Made by a program: the position numbers and the translations under genes. Below, piece after piece: positions 9,845 through 22,487 of a stretch of 64,000 nt of DNA. Each line of letters starts with the position of its first letter. Position 1 is the first letter of the stretch. The notes under the pieces were generated by a model. That model made no database searches. It was given only the letters and a program-made list of their open reading frames with translations, and was not told where the DNA came from. The DNA is taken from contig CAIJKV010000205.1 in NCBI GenBank assembly GCA_903821335.1, positions 1 through 64,000 on the forward strand. Reading direction: 5' to 3'. Origin of the DNA: an uncultured beta proteobacterium. GTDB lineage: Bacteria > Pseudomonadota > Gammaproteobacteria > Burkholderiales > Burkholderiaceae_B.

Positions 9845-10372
9845 TTAATTACCCAAACCCACCAACTGGTGCGGGCGCAGGTTGTCATACTCTTCGAATG
9901 GCTGATGAATCCAGGGATTGCTATCGAGTTTCTGGACATAAAAGTCGGGATCAACCACCGAGTGCCCCTTCCACCAGAGCACCGCAGTCTTGAGTTCCGT
10001 GACGGCCGGAAATTGTCGCGCCAGGTGATCGCGCACGCGAACCAGTGTGTGACCCGTATCAACCATGTCATCGACCAGCAATACGCGCCCAGACAAGGAA
10101 CCACGTGTCATCGTGATAAAGGGCGCGATATCGAGGTCGCCCTGCTGGGTTCCGAAGGCCTCTCGGTAGCTACTTGTTGCCAGGATTCCGAGAGGAACTT
10201 CGAAAATACGCGACAGCACATCACCGACGCGCAAACCACCCCTCGCCAGACACAGGATCTGGTCGAACGACCAGCCCGAGGCATGCACGACAAAGGCGAG
10301 CTGCTCAACCAGCCGGTTGTACCGGTCCCAGTTGACCCAAAGGTCGCGATCGTTGCCGGCAAACGGGTTCAT
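9845..10372 (-). CDS. Phosphoribosyltransferase (xanthine/hypoxanthine-type)
   Basis: MNPFAGNDRDLWVNWDRYNRLVEQLAF... PRPP motif VLLVDDMVDTGHTL. Confidence 0.88.
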   Translation of the reverse strand: MNPFAGNDRDLWVNWDRYNRLVEQLAFVVHASGWSFDQILCLARGGLRVGDVLSRIFEVPLGILATSSYREAFGTQQGDLDIAPFITMTRGSLSGRVLLVDDMVDTGHTLVRVRDHLARQFPAVTELKTAVLWWKGHSVVDPDFYVQKLDSNPWIHQPFEEYDNLRPHQLVGLGN

Positions 10373-10382
10373 CGCACAAGAC

Positions 10383-11759
<1,377 letters not shown>

Positions 11760-12923
11760 CTATGAAACCACTTGCACCATCCACTGACCATTGCGCTGAA
11801 CCAGCTCACGGTCAAATACGAATTCGTCGTGCGTCGCGTGTTCACCGTCAAACACCTGAACCACAATGTGGCCCGCCTGGCGTAACGTGTGCACGGTATC
11901 ACGCAGCTCGGCATCGTGACCAGCTGGCGCACGGATAGCTGGTGCCGGTGCCGCCGGACTCAGGCCAGCTGCCAGCTTGCGTAAATCCAGGCTGAATCCG
12001 GTGGCGGGCCTGGCGCGACCAAAAGCACGCCCGACATCATCGTAACGCCCGCCCTGCACCAGCGCGTCGTGCCAACCCTCGGCATAGACCGAAAACGTCA
12101 CGCCCGAGTGGTAACCATAAGACCCCACATCAGCCAGGTCAATGCCAACCGACACATCATCAAGGGCGCTGAGCAAGGATTCAAGGGTATCGAGTGCAGC
12201 GACCACACCCGGTAAGGCGGGCAGCAACTCGCGCGCACGGGCAAGCACGGTGGCACTGCCATATAGACCGGGCAGGCAGGCCAGCGCGCGAACGGTGGCC
12301 ACGAGGAGTCCATCGGGTCCGACGCCCAGCTCGGCGATACCGGGGGAATCTTTGTCGCGCAGCAACACCATGATTTCGTCGGCCCGCAGACGCGCAGCCG
12401 GATCGGTGTCAATGATGCTGCGCACCAGGCCAGCGTGGCAAATGTCGAGCCGCACAGACTTCACACCCGCCAGGCGCGTGCTTTCCAGCGCCAGACGAAT
12501 AATTTCAAGATCGGCCTCAACGCCGGCATGACCATAAATTTCAGCGCCGATCTGGAGCAGCTCGCGACTGGAAAGCAGGCCAGCAGGCCGTGCATGCAGC
12601 ACCGGACCGCAATAGCACAGGCGCGTGACGCCAGCACGGTTGAGCAGGTGAGCGTCAATGCGCGTTACCTGCGGGGTCATGTCCGCACGAATGCCCAGGG
12701 TGCGACCCGACAGCTGATCAACCAGTTTGCTGGTGCGCAGATTCAGGTCGCTACCGGTGCCCGAAAGCAGCGAGTCGATGTATTCGACAAGCGGTGGGGC
12801 GACAAGCTCGAACCCATAGGTACGAAACAAGTCGAGCAGGCTGCGACGCAACTCTTCGATGCGACGCGCCTCTGCCGGGAGCACATCAGCCAGACTTTCA
12901 GGCAGCAGCCAATTGCCTTTCAT
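11760..12923 (-). CDS. hisZ: ATP phosphoribosyltransferase regulatory subunit HisZ
   Basis: HisRS-like paralog adjacent to purA/hfl[60 protein letters not shown]. Confidence 0.93.
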   Translation of the reverse strand: MKGNWLLPESLADVLPAEARRIEELRRSLLDLFRTYGFELVAPPLVEYIDSLLSGTGSDLNLRTSKLVDQLSGRTLGIRADMTPQVTRIDAHLLNRAGVTRLCYCGPVLHARPAGLLSSRELLQIGAEIYGHAGVEADLEIIRLALESTRLAGVKSVRLDICHAGLVRSIIDTDPAARLRADEIMVLLRDKDSPGIAELGVGPDGLLVATVRALACLPGLYGSATVLARARELLPALPGVVAALDTLESLLSALDDVSVGIDLADVGSYGYHSGVTFSVYAEGWHDALVQGGRYDDVGRAFGRARPATGFSLDLRKLAAGLSPAAPAPAIRAPAGHDAELRDTVHTLRQAGHIVVQVFDGEHATHDEFVFDRELVQRNGQWMVQVVS

Positions 12924-13000
12924 GATTGCGCTAGAGAGAGATAAAGTGGTTGATAAAAATTGCCAGGCACCGAAATACCGAATACGACGCCCAAACAAAA

Positions 13001-13032
13001 GGCGGCTTGGAGCGTAAGCCCGGCAAGCCGCC
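13001..13032 (-). terminator. Rho-independent terminator downstream of the hflX-hflK-hflC cluster or in the hisZ upstream region
   Basis: GGCGGCTTG...CAAGCCGCC stem; minus strand followed by TTTTGTTT. Confidence 0.6.
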
Positions 13033-13107
13033 AGAATAATCGTTAAAGCTTACAGCGCATTATACCTATTATGACGCGCGGTTTGACCGACCCGATTACC
13101 TACCCAA

Positions 13108-13980
13108 TTACTTACCCGCAGCGGACTTCATATATTTGAAGAAGTCAGAACTGGGGTCCACCACGAGCACATCGCTGGGCTTGCCAAAAGCAGCCCGGTA
13201 CCCTTCGAGGCTCTTGTAGAAACTATAGAAAGCAAGATCTTCGCCGTAAGCCTTGGCCGCGATGCCCGCCGCCTTGGCATCGCCTTCGCCCATGATGGCC
13301 TGGGCACGGCCGTAGGCCTCAGCCAGAACCTGTTCACGCTGTCGGTCTGCTTCGGCGCGAATTTTTTCGCCCTCAGCCGCACCGATCGAGCGCAGTTCGT
13401 TGGCAACGCGCAGACGCTCGGATTCCATCCGGCGGAAAACCGACTCGGAAATCTCGGGCGCGAACTCGATACGCTTGAGCCGTACATCGACGATCTTCAC
13501 GCCCAGGGGTTCTGCCCGCTTGACCACATTGTTGAGCACCTCGTTCATGATCACATCACGCTCAAGCGATACAACGTCCTTGACTGTACGGATATTGATC
13601 GAGGCGTTCAGTGCATCGCGGATCTGGGCCTGGAGCCGTTCGCGTGCGGCACGCTCATTGCCACCAAACGTAATGTAGAAAAGACGCGGGTCGACAATGC
13701 GCCATTTGACGAATGAGTCGATGATCAGGTTCTTCTTTTCAGAAGTCTGGATACGCTCGCCTTCCTGTACGTCGATGGTCAGCAGGCGCTTATCCAGCGT
13801 CACGACGTTTTGAAGGGGTGGCGGCAGTTTGAAATACAGGCCGGGCTCGGAAATGACCCGCTTGACCTCACCGAGGGCGAAAACAAGCGCGTAGTCACGT
13901 TCGCCCACAATAAATACCGTGGACGACAACACACCGAGCAAGACCAGCACGGCAACCAACAGAGGCAATAATCGTTTCAT
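13108..13980 (-). CDS. hflC: Protease modulator HflC
   Basis: SPFH protein MKRLLPLLVAVLVLLGVLSSTVFIVGERDYALVFALGEVKRV. Confidence 0.95.
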   Translation of the reverse strand: MKRLLPLLVAVLVLLGVLSSTVFIVGERDYALVFALGEVKRVISEPGLYFKLPPPLQNVVTLDKRLLTIDVQEGERIQTSEKKNLIIDSFVKWRIVDPRLFYITFGGNERAARERLQAQIRDALNASINIRTVKDVVSLERDVIMNEVLNNVVKRAEPLGVKIVDVRLKRIEFAPEISESVFRRMESERLRVANELRSIGAAEGEKIRAEADRQREQVLAEAYGRAQAIMGEGDAKAAGIAAKAYGEDLAFYSFYKSLEGYRAAFGKPSDVLVVDPSSDFFKYMKSAAGK

Positions 13981-13994
13981 GGGGGGTGTCCTCT

Positions 13995-15284
13995 TTATCG
14001 GCTGCCGCGATCACGCGTCAGGGTGTTGGCCACGCCGCTAGCCTGGGCCGGGCGCACTGAGGAGGTCGGTGCGACAGGCACCACCGCGGGCGCAGGCGTG
14101 ATCACGGCTTTGGGCGTCGAGCCCGGGACCACGGCCTCGGCAGCCGTCTGCTGCATGAGTTTGTCCAGCGGCAAGTACAACATATTGTTATTGCCATGCG
14201 TGTCGACCAGCACCTTGCTGGCATGGACAAACATCTGCTGCATGCTTTCCAGGTACATACGCTCGCGGATCACCAGGGGCGATTTGCGGTATTCAGTCAC
14301 GATGCTGGTAAAGCGCGCGGCGTCACCGGTTGCATCGCCAATCACGCGCGCGCGATAGCCTTCGGCCTGCTCAAGCATGCGTGAAGCCTGACCACCCGCC
14401 ATGGGAATGATCTGGTTACGATAGGCTTGGCCTTCGTTGATCTGGCGTTCCCGATCCTGTCCGGCCTTGACGGCATCGTCAAACGCCGCCTGGACCTGTT
14501 CGGGGGGTTGCACGTTCTGGATGGCCACGCTACTGACCTGAACACCGGTCTGGTATCGGTCAAGAATTTGCTGCATCAGTTTTTGCACGTCGATTGCGAC
14601 CGCCGTGCGGCCTTCGTACAGGACGAAATCCATGGAGCGGCCCCCTACGACCTCGCGCATGGCGGTCTGGGCAGCCTGGCGCACGGACTCGTCAGGGTCT
14701 TTTGTCTTGAACAAGTACTCAGGTGCGCCATCGGCACGCAAGCGATACTGCACGACAAACTGGACGTCGACGATATTCTCATCATCGGTCAGCATCAGCG
14801 CCTCGGGCAGCACGCGGTTGCGGGCATTGCCACGAAAGCCGACCTCAAACGTCCGGAGTTGCGACACGTTCACAATCTCGTTGGCCTCGAACGGATAGGG
14901 CAAGCGCCACTGGAAACCAGCCTGAGCCGTGCTTTTATATTTACCGAACTGCGTAATGACCGCAACCTGACCTTCCTGGACGATGAAGAAACCACTGCCC
15001 AGCCACATCGCCAACGCACCAGCCGCCAGCACGCCCAACCCGATACGGGACTGACGCGCCGTCGGGCCGCCGATCCCGCCGCCCTGATTGTCAGGTCGCT
15101 GACCGCCGCCCGAGCGACGACCAAACATTGCGCCCAGACGGGCATTGACGTCGCGCCAGACCTGGTCCAGGTCTGGCGGACCACCATTGCCAGCGGGACG
15201 CTTGGGAGGCTCAGAGCCTTTGCCATCCTGGCCTCGGCCCCAGCCGGGGTCATTCAGATTGAAAATTTTGGATAGGGGTCGCAT
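13995..15284 (-). CDS. hflK: FtsH protease activity modulator HflK
   Basis: SPFH protein MRPLSKIFNLNDPGWGRGQDGKGSEPPKRP...GPPDLDQVWRDVNARLGAMFG. Confidence 0.95.
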   Translation of the reverse strand: MRPLSKIFNLNDPGWGRGQDGKGSEPPKRPAGNGGPPDLDQVWRDVNARLGAMFGRRSGGGQRPDNQGGGIGGPTARQSRIGLGVLAAGALAMWLGSGFFIVQEGQVAVITQFGKYKSTAQAGFQWRLPYPFEANEIVNVSQLRTFEVGFRGNARNRVLPEALMLTDDENIVDVQFVVQYRLRADGAPEYLFKTKDPDESVRQAAQTAMREVVGGRSMDFVLYEGRTAVAIDVQKLMQQILDRYQTGVQVSSVAIQNVQPPEQVQAAFDDAVKAGQDRERQINEGQAYRNQIIPMAGGQASRMLEQAEGYRARVIGDATGDAARFTSIVTEYRKSPLVIRERMYLESMQQMFVHASKVLVDTHGNNNMLYLPLDKLMQQTAAEAVVPGSTPKAVITPAPAVVPVAPTSSVRPAQASGVANTLTRDRGSR

Positions 15285-16356
15285 TGTTTTCCGCAGTTGA
15301 AGCAAACTGGCAGATGGCTTGACGCAATCCATCCAGTCCGGTGCGCTGCTGGGCGCTTAAAAATACACGGCAAATCGTACCATGTGCGTCATGCTCAATT
15401 CGCGGCGCCAGGCCGGCGAGATCTATTTTGTTGTAGACCAGAATACGCGGGATGTCGGCTGCACCGATATCGACCAACACCTTGTCGACTTCCGCGATCT
15501 GCTCATCACGCTGGGGGCTGGACGCATCGATCACATGTAAAAGCAGATCAGCGTGTATCGCTTCTTCCAGTGTGGCACGAAAGGCGGCAATCAGCGTAAG
15601 GGGTAAATCACGAATAAAGCCAACCGTGTCAGAGAGGGTCACTTGACCGGCACCCTCTATCCAGACCCGGCGCGTTGTCGTGTCAAGGGTGGCGAACAGT
15701 TGGTCAGCCGTGTAGGCACCCGCACGCGTCATGGCATTGAAAAGTGTGGATTTGCCGGCGTTCGTGTAACCCACCAGCGAGACCGACAACGTGGCCGCAC
15801 GTGCCCGTGACCGGCGCTGTGTGGTGCGCTGACGCTGGACTTTCTCAAGGCGTTCACGCAGCAGGCGTACCTTGCCACCAATCATGCGGCGGTCCATTTC
15901 CAGCTGCGACTCACCCGGCCCGCGCATGCCAATACCGCCGCGCTGGCGTTCAAGGTGGCTCCAGAGCCTGGTCAGCCTGGTTGCCAGGTGCTGGAGCTGG
16001 GCCAGTTCAACCTGTAGCTTGCCTTCGTGACTTTGCGCACGCAACGCAAAAATATCAAGGATCAGTGCGACACGATCGACCACACGCAAATTGAACTGTC
16101 GTTCAAGATTGCGTTGCTGGGCGGGCGAAAGTGGCTGGTCGAACAGCACAACTTCGGCTTCGTGGGCCTGGGCAACCAGCACGCCCTCTTCGACCTTGCC
16201 GGTGCCGATAAAGTAGGCAGCATCTGGCCGGGACCGGCGCGCGGTCAGCGTGGCCACTACATTGGCCCCCGCCCCCTTGGCAAGCATCACAAATTCGTCG
16301 GCGTGCGCCTGATAGTCGGGCGAGCCCAGGTCAACGCTGATAATTAACGCGCGCAT
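15250..16356 (-). CDS. hflX: GTPase HflX
   Basis: GPGESQLEMDRR, SLVGYTNAGKSTLFNAM, DTVGFIRDLP. Confidence 0.96.
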   Translation of the reverse strand: MRALIISVDLGSPDYQAHADEFVMLAKGAGANVVATLTARRSRPDAAYFIGTGKVEEGVLVAQAHEAEVVLFDQPLSPAQQRNLERQFNLRVVDRVALILDIFALRAQSHEGKLQVELAQLQHLATRLTRLWSHLERQRGGIGMRGPGESQLEMDRRMIGGKVRLLRERLEKVQRQRTTQRRSRARAATLSVSLVGYTNAGKSTLFNAMTRAGAYTADQLFATLDTTTRRVWIEGAGQVTLSDTVGFIRDLPLTLIAAFRATLEEAIHADLLLHVIDASSPQRDEQIAEVDKVLVDIGAADIPRILVYNKIDLAGLAPRIEHDAHGTICRVFLSAQQRTGLDGLRQAICQFASTAENNATPIQNFQSE

Positions 16357-16440
16357 TGGCAGGTCATCAGTGCAGGACGGGAATAAATACGCCCATCAAG
16401 GCCTGAGCACAAGACGGGCGAATGGACTAACTGAGTCTGA

Positions 16441-16680
16441 TTATTCAACAGCTGGGGTATCAATCTGAAACGTGACCGCACGGGCGGGCACTACGGTTGA
16501 AATGGCGTGCTTGTAAACCATCTGGGTGACGGTGTTACGCAGCAGCACGACATACTGGTCAAAAGATTCCACTTGACCCTGAAGTTTGATCCCGTTTACC
16601 AGATAAATAGACACTGGTACGTGCTCTTTACGCAAGGCGTTCAGGAAGGGATCTTGCAAAGTTTGCCCTTTATTGCTCAT
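16441..16680 (-). CDS. hfq: RNA chaperone Hfq
   Basis: [69 protein letters not shown]. Confidence 0.98.
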   Translation of the reverse strand: MSNKGQTLQDPFLNALRKEHVPVSIYLVNGIKLQGQVESFDQYVVLLRNTVTQMVYKHAISTVVPARAVTFQIDTPAVE

Positions 16681-16819
16681 TGGCAGGCTCCATCTGTTGT
16701 TGTTGAGGTGTCGATTCTTTTTGACAAAAATCAACCCAATGTTAGAACTCTACAGGGTTTTCCCGATATACGCCACCAACTGCAAAGAGGAGTTACTAAT
16801 TGATGGATTTACGAAACAA

Positions 16820-17896
16820 CTAAATTTGACCCAGTATTTCACGACAGGCTGCGAGTAACAACTGGCATTGTGGATCAGTTCCCACCGTGATGCGCAGGTA
16901 ATCGGAAATTCTGGCGTGTTGAAAATGACGCACGATGATGCTGCGTGCCCGAAGGGCCGCAGCGAGTGCTTCACCTGCGATGGCCGGGTGTCGGGTGAAG
17001 ACGAAGTTGGCCTGGGAAGGCAGCACCTCAAAACCTAACTGAACCAGCGCGGCAGTCAGCGTTTCACGCGAACGGATTACCGCATGGCGTGTCTGGTCAA
17101 AATACGCCTCATCCTCAATCGCGGCCGTGGCGCCCGCCTGGGCGAGGCGGTCGAGTGGGTAGGAGTTGAAACTATTCTTGACCCGATCGAGACCCTGGAT
17201 AAGTTCGGGATGACCCAACGCGAATCCGACACGCAGTCCAGCCAGCGAACGCGACTTCGAAAGTGTCTGCACCACCAGTAAGTTCGTGTAGCGACCAATC
17301 AGGCTGGCTGCGGTCTGCGCACCAAAATCCACGTAGGCTTCGTCAATCACCACCACGACATCAGGATTGGCGGCAACAATGCGCTCGATGTCGGCAAGAG
17401 GCAGCACGCAGCCTGTCGGAGCATTCGGATTCGGAAAAATAATGCCACCCACTGGCGCGGCACCGTCACCGAGATAGTCTTCGGTCCGGATGGCGAACGT
17501 GGCGTCCAGCGGGATGGCCCGATAATCAATCTGATAGAGCCCACAGTAAACCGGATAGAAGCTATAGGTAATATCCGGAAACACCAACGGCGCCATGTGT
17601 TTGAGCAAGGCTTGGAACACATGGGCCAGCACTTCATCCGAGCCGTTACCCACGAACACCTGTTCAGGGGTCAGTTCAAAGCGTGTGGCGATCGCCTGCC
17701 TGAGCACCTGGGCAGTTGGATCCGGGTACAACCGCAGACTGTCATTGGCCTGCGCGGTGATCGCGGCGATGACCTTGGGCGATGGCCCATACGGATGTTC
17801 ATTGGTATTGAGTTTGACCAGATTCTGGAGGCGCGGTTGTTCGCCAGGCACATAAGGGTCGAGTTTTTCGACCAGACTGCTCCAGTAACGGCTCAT
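16820..17896 (-). CDS. hisC: Histidinol-phosphate aminotransferase
   Basis: [66 protein letters not shown]. Confidence 0.96.
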   Translation of the reverse strand: MSRYWSSLVEKLDPYVPGEQPRLQNLVKLNTNEHPYGPSPKVIAAITAQANDSLRLYPDPTAQVLRQAIATRFELTPEQVFVGNGSDEVLAHVFQALLKHMAPLVFPDITYSFYPVYCGLYQIDYRAIPLDATFAIRTEDYLGDGAAPVGGIIFPNPNAPTGCVLPLADIERIVAANPDVVVVIDEAYVDFGAQTAASLIGRYTNLLVVQTLSKSRSLAGLRVGFALGHPELIQGLDRVKNSFNSYPLDRLAQAGATAAIEDEAYFDQTRHAVIRSRETLTAALVQLGFEVLPSQANFVFTRHPAIAGEALAAALRARSIIVRHFQHARISDYLRITVGTDPQCQLLLAACREILGQI

Positions 17897-17947
17897 GGTG
17901 ATTCAATCATGGATATCGCCAACAGGACGTTCGACCCGCATGTCGAA

Positions 17948-19348
17948 TTAATTGTCGGCGTAGGGATTAAAGGAAGACTTGAACTCAATGCGCAACGGCG
18001 TGCCTGCAAGCTCGAACGCATCGCGGAACCTGCCTTCGAGATAACGGCGATAGGAATCCGGAATGGCATCGAGTGCGTTGCCGTGCACGATGATGAGTGG
18101 CGGGTTCTGTCCGCCCTGATGTGCATAACGCATTTTGGGACGAAAAATCCCTTTGCGAGGAGGCGGTTGCTGTTCAATCGCTGCCTGCAACTCACGTGTC
18201 AGTTTAGGCGTCGATAGCTTGGCGAACGCGGCAGCATGCGCAGCATTGACCGAGCGCAGCAAGGTATTGACGCCCTGCCCGCGCAAGGCCGAAATCGTAT
18301 GCACACGCGCAAACGACAAGAAACGCAATTTCCGGTCGAACTCACGCTGGATGCGTTCGCGTTGCTCGGTGTCGAGTCCATCCCACTTGTTAATGGCGAC
18401 AACAAGCGCGCGACCCGTCTCAAGGATGAAGCCCGCGATATGCGCATCCTGATCAGAGACTTCGTGCTGCGCGTCGATCATCAACATCACGACATTGCTG
18501 GCTTCGATGGCCTGCAAGGTCTTGATGACCGAGAATTTTTCGACAGCCTCGAAAACCTTGCCACGTTTACGCAAGCCAGCCGTATCGATCAGTGTGTACT
18601 TCTTGCCAGCACGCTCAAACTCGATTTCGATGGCATCACGTGTGGTACCCGGCAAGTCAAACGCGATCACGCGTTCTTCGCCCATCAGGGTATTGATCAA
18701 CGTCGACTTGCCCACATTCGGGCGACCGACAATCGCAAGCTTGATACGATGCTCAACCTCGGGCTGATCGGCCGCGTCATCGTGGTCGGTTGCGTCTGCA
18801 CCCGGCTCTGCATCGTCTGCGTCAAAATCATGAACCACTGGCTCGACACCCAGCCCCTGCAGCGCGATTTCGACCAGGTCGTTAATGCCATCGCCGTGGG
18901 CAGCGGATATGGCGTACGGGCGTCCGAGTCCGAGCTCATGAAACTCAGAGACGGCAGGGTTGCCCTCGCGCATCCCTTCTGCCTTGTTGACACACAACAG
19001 CACGCGCTGGCCAGACTTGCGCAGCAGGCGGGCAATGTCGTGGTCGTGGGCATTCAGGCCCGCACGGGCGTCAACCAGGAAGATCACCACGTCCGCTTCG
19101 GCGATTGCCTGCTTGGTCTGGCGCGCCATTTCGTGCAGAATCCCCGTTTTGGCGATCGGCTCAAAGCCACCGGTGTCCACGACGATGAACGGCTTTTCGC
19201 CGACCCGACCTTCGCCGTAGTGACGATCGCGGGTCAAACCCGAAAAGTCAGCCACCAGCGCCTGGCGCGAACGCGTCAGGCGGTTAAACAGGGTGGATTT
19301 GCCAACGTTCGGGCGCCCGACCAGGGCAACAACAGGTTTAAGAATCAC
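17948..19348 (-). CDS. der: Ribosome biogenesis GTPase Der (EngA)
   Basis: Two G domains: [19 protein letters not shown] and [21 protein letters not shown]. Confidence 0.97.
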   Translation of the reverse strand: MILKPVVALVGRPNVGKSTLFNRLTRSRQALVADFSGLTRDRHYGEGRVGEKPFIVVDTGGFEPIAKTGILHEMARQTKQAIAEADVVIFLVDARAGLNAHDHDIARLLRKSGQRVLLCVNKAEGMREGNPAVSEFHELGLGRPYAISAAHGDGINDLVEIALQGLGVEPVVHDFDADDAEPGADATDHDDAADQPEVEHRIKLAIVGRPNVGKSTLINTLMGEERVIAFDLPGTTRDAIEIEFERAGKKYTLIDTAGLRKRGKVFEAVEKFSVIKTLQAIEASNVVMLMIDAQHEVSDQDAHIAGFILETGRALVVAINKWDGLDTEQRERIQREFDRKLRFLSFARVHTISALRGQGVNTLLRSVNAAHAAAFAKLSTPKLTRELQAAIEQQPPPRKGIFRPKMRYAHQGGQNPPLIIVHGNALDAIPDSYRRYLEGRFRDAFELAGTPLRIEFKSSFNPYADN

Positions 19349-19351
19349 TTG

Positions 19352-20515
19352 TCAGTTCAATACAATCATGACCAGGGTGCTGTCGCCCGTCTGAACGAGA
19401 ATACCCTGCTGGGTTGCCTGCACAGGAGCACGCACCGCTCCGCCACCTACCGTAATACGTGCGACCAGGCGCCCATCATCGGGGGCCAGGAAATGCACAA
19501 AACCATCGTAATCACCAAATGCAACAGCTTGCGGGAGCACTCCTGGGCTGGTCAGCTTGCGATGCTGCAAGGCGTCTTGTTTCCAGGCCACATTGCCGTT
19601 TTGCAGGCTAAAAGCCGTGACGACGTCACTTTGGTTCGGGGCGTAGGCCTGACGGGCGTCAATCGCCAGCCCGACCGTACTTGAATAGTCTTTGCTCCAG
19701 GCCGGACGCCCGCCCGCTGAGACGTCAAAGCAGGTGATCCGTCCCTGGTACGCCACCGCGCACAGCAATGGACCGACAATCGCCGGAGAACCCACCACGT
19801 CATTGACGCGCTCAAGGTCTGTCGAGCCTTTCGGCGTCGCGACAATGCCTTCCCATTGCACATCGCCTGAACCCGCATTGATGGCGATCATCTTGCCACC
19901 CGGGATGCCGGTAATCACCAACCCCTCAGTCATGATCATGCGTGAGGGCGCCCGCAAGGCCAGAGCCGGACCTGGCCGCTGCACGTTCCAGATACGTTCG
20001 CCGGTCTGTGCATTGAAAGCCTGGATCCGGTAGTCGCCACTGCGCACGACCACGACACCGAAGCCCACCACCGGCGGCACCGAGACCTCACTGGCGGCCT
20101 TGCTTTTCCATTTGACCTGACCCGTTTCATCCAGAGCGACAATCATGCCGTCCTGCGTCACCACGGCGGTCGTCGTGCCGTCGCTCCCCACGCCGGCGGA
20201 CAATTTGCCGTCGACTTTGATCGTCCAGATGGCAGCGCCCGTCGCCAGTTCATACTTACCGACGGCGCCATCGACAGCGGCTGCATACACGCTGTCACGC
20301 ACGATCATGGGGGCGAAACCAATGCTGGTTCCGCGACCCACCGGCGCGCGCCAGCCAATCTGAACCGACAGGCCGGCGTCAAAGGGTTTCAGGGGCACGG
20401 GATCGTTACGGCCGTCATCACCGCTAAAAACCGAGCAACCCGCCGCCAGGGACAGGAGCACGGCCGTTACACCAAGACGCAAGAATCGTACGCTGGACTG
20501 TCGCAACATGGTCAT
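19352..20515 (-). CDS. bamB: Outer membrane assembly lipoprotein BamB
   Basis: Lipobox LAAGCSVF, PQQ/beta-propeller repeats, adjacent to der and yfgM-like gene. Confidence 0.94.
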   Translation of the reverse strand: MTMLRQSSVRFLRLGVTAVLLSLAAGCSVFSGDDGRNDPVPLKPFDAGLSVQIGWRAPVGRGTSIGFAPMIVRDSVYAAAVDGAVGKYELATGAAIWTIKVDGKLSAGVGSDGTTTAVVTQDGMIVALDETGQVKWKSKAASEVSVPPVVGFGVVVVRSGDYRIQAFNAQTGERIWNVQRPGPALALRAPSRMIMTEGLVITGIPGGKMIAINAGSGDVQWEGIVATPKGSTDLERVNDVVGSPAIVGPLLCAVAYQGRITCFDVSAGGRPAWSKDYSSTVGLAIDARQAYAPNQSDVVTAFSLQNGNVAWKQDALQHRKLTSPGVLPQAVAFGDYDGFVHFLAPDDGRLVARITVGGGAVRAPVQATQQGILVQTGDSTLVMIVLN

Positions 20516-21144
20516 GTTCCAAGAGCATCAAGTTTGAGTTTGACAACAGGAGTCAGGGGGCTGGCTGCGCCAAGCGCCTCAATTGACTGCACCCAGGCCT
20601 TGCGCGCCTCTGCGGCTTTACCCTGAGCGAAAAGGATATCACCGCGACGATCGGCAAACAGCCCCAGAAAGGGTGCGGGTGGATTATTGAGTTGCGCCAG
20701 CGCGGCGTCATAGTCTTTCTGATCAAACATCAGCCCGGCAAGCCGCAGGCGCGCGACGGGTGTCAGAGCCGGATGATTGGTCTTGACCAGCCATTCAAGC
20801 TGTGCACGCGCAGCCACCTGATCATCACGTGCCTGCAGTGCCGAAGCGGCCACCAGCGCACCACGCGCGGCATAGTCGGTGGTCGCGTATTCATCACGCA
20901 GTGTCTTGATCGCAGCATTAATGCGCGCGACAGACTCGTCACCCTGCTGATGGCTCGCGTCTTCAAGGGCTTCAAAATAGCCACGCGCCTGCGCGGCCTG
21001 ATGACCCTGGTACCACTGCCAGCCACGCCAGCCACCGAGGATCACCATCGCGATCACCAGGGCCGTGAGCACCGCGGTGCCATACTTGGCCCACCAGGCG
21101 CGCAACTGGTCTATCTGCTCTTGTTCTTGGAGGTCGTAAGCCAT
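20512..21144 (-). CDS. YfgM-like tetratricopeptide membrane protein
   Basis: MAYDLQEQEQIDQLRAWWAKYGTAVLTALVIAMVILGGWRGWQWYQ; position hisS-yfgM-bamB. Confidence 0.9.
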   Translation of the reverse strand: MAYDLQEQEQIDQLRAWWAKYGTAVLTALVIAMVILGGWRGWQWYQGHQAAQARGYFEALEDASHQQGDESVARINAAIKTLRDEYATTDYAARGALVAASALQARDDQVAARAQLEWLVKTNHPALTPVARLRLAGLMFDQKDYDAALAQLNNPPAPFLGLFADRRGDILFAQGKAAEARKAWVQSIEALGAASPLTPVVKLKLDALGT

Positions 21145-21149
21145 ACTCA

Positions 21150-22439
21150 TCAAACCTTATCTTTCAGAAAAGCCACTAGCCCATCCAGGGGCACTTGCTG
21201 CTGCGCGGAATCAGTCGACACCTCTGCCGCACGCAACATCTTGACCGAGGCCACCCCTGCGGCCAGTTCGTCGCCTGCAAGAATAACCGCAATCGCCGCC
21301 GCGCTTGTGTCGGCACGCTTGAACTGAGACTTGAAGCTACCCGTTCCTGCATGCACGATCACCGCAACACCCGCATCGCGCAACGATTCAGCAATGGTTG
21401 CCGCCCGCCGCTGGGCCTCGTCACCCTGATGCACGATATAAACGTCACATTCAGGAACAGTAACCGCAGGTGTGTACTGATCCCACAAATCCAGCAGACG
21501 TTCCATGCCAATGGCAAATCCAACCGCAGGGTTAGGCTTGCCACCGAGCAATTCAACCAGACCATCGTAGCGCCCGCCGCCACAAACTGTTGCCTGTGCA
21601 CCCAGTTTGTCGGTCATCCACTCGAACACCGTCAGATTGTAGTAGTCCAGGCCCCTGACCATGCGCGGATTCAGTTGATAACGGATGCCGGCATCGTCGA
21701 GCCTGGCGCATACGGCGTCAAAGTGAGCACGTGAAGCGACGCCAAGGAAGTCAAACAGCCTGGGCGCGGCGTCGGCCATGGCCTGCATCGCAGGGTTCTT
21801 GGTGTCGAGCACCCTGAGGGGGTTGGTGTACAGCCGGCGCAATCCATCTTCATCGAGGACGTCACGATGCTGCTCAAGGTGGGTAATCAAGGCGGCGCGA
21901 TGCGCCGCGCGCTCATCGGCCTGACCAAGCGAATTGATCTCGAGGCGCATATCAGTGATGCCCAGCAGCTTCCATAGCCTGGCCACCATGACGATCATCT
22001 CGGCATCGATGTCGGGCCCGGCCATGGCCAGCGCTTCGACGTCGATCTGATGAAATTGGCGATAGCGACCGCGTTGCGGGCGTTCATGACGAAAAACCGG
22101 GCCCATCGCGTAGACACGCTGCGGGCGGTCATACAGCAGGTTGTGCTCAATGCTTGCGCGCACCATGCCGGCCGTGAATTCGGGACGCATCGTCAGCGAT
22201 TCACCGTTCAAGGCATCGGTGAACGTGTACATTTCTTTTTCAACAATATCGGTGACCTCACCAATACCGCGGGCAAATAGACGGGTGTGCTCAAGCACGG
22301 GCGTGCGCATGTTGCGGTAGCCGTAGGACTGCAACCAGTCACGCACGATTTGCTCGAGCGGCTCCCAGCGCGCAGTGCCGCCTGGGAGCGCATCGTTCAT
22401 TCCGCGAATGGCGGTAACTTTTGAAAAAGCTTGTGTCAT
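21150..22439 (-). CDS. hisS: Histidyl-tRNA synthetase
   Basis: [69 protein letters not shown]. Confidence 0.97.
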   Translation of the reverse strand: MTQAFSKVTAIRGMNDALPGGTARWEPLEQIVRDWLQSYGYRNMRTPVLEHTRLFARGIGEVTDIVEKEMYTFTDALNGESLTMRPEFTAGMVRASIEHNLLYDRPQRVYAMGPVFRHERPQRGRYRQFHQIDVEALAMAGPDIDAEMIVMVARLWKLLGITDMRLEINSLGQADERAAHRAALITHLEQHRDVLDEDGLRRLYTNPLRVLDTKNPAMQAMADAAPRLFDFLGVASRAHFDAVCARLDDAGIRYQLNPRMVRGLDYYNLTVFEWMTDKLGAQATVCGGGRYDGLVELLGGKPNPAVGFAIGMERLLDLWDQYTPAVTVPECDVYIVHQGDEAQRRAATIAESLRDAGVAVIVHAGTGSFKSQFKRADTSAAAIAVILAGDELAAGVASVKMLRAAEVSTDSAQQQVPLDGLVAFLKDKV

Positions 22440-22487
22440 GTGTAAAAACTGAAGGGATGGCGGAATGTGAGCCGTCATGGAAAGACG

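Noticed and set aside
14427-15275. 282-aa plus-strand ORF
   Set aside because: Antisense shadow of hflK.
18236-19684. 482-aa plus-strand ORF antisense to der and bamB
   Set aside because: Shadow ORF of a GC-rich coding frame; sequence has no family resemblance, while the minus-strand Der protein is unambiguous.
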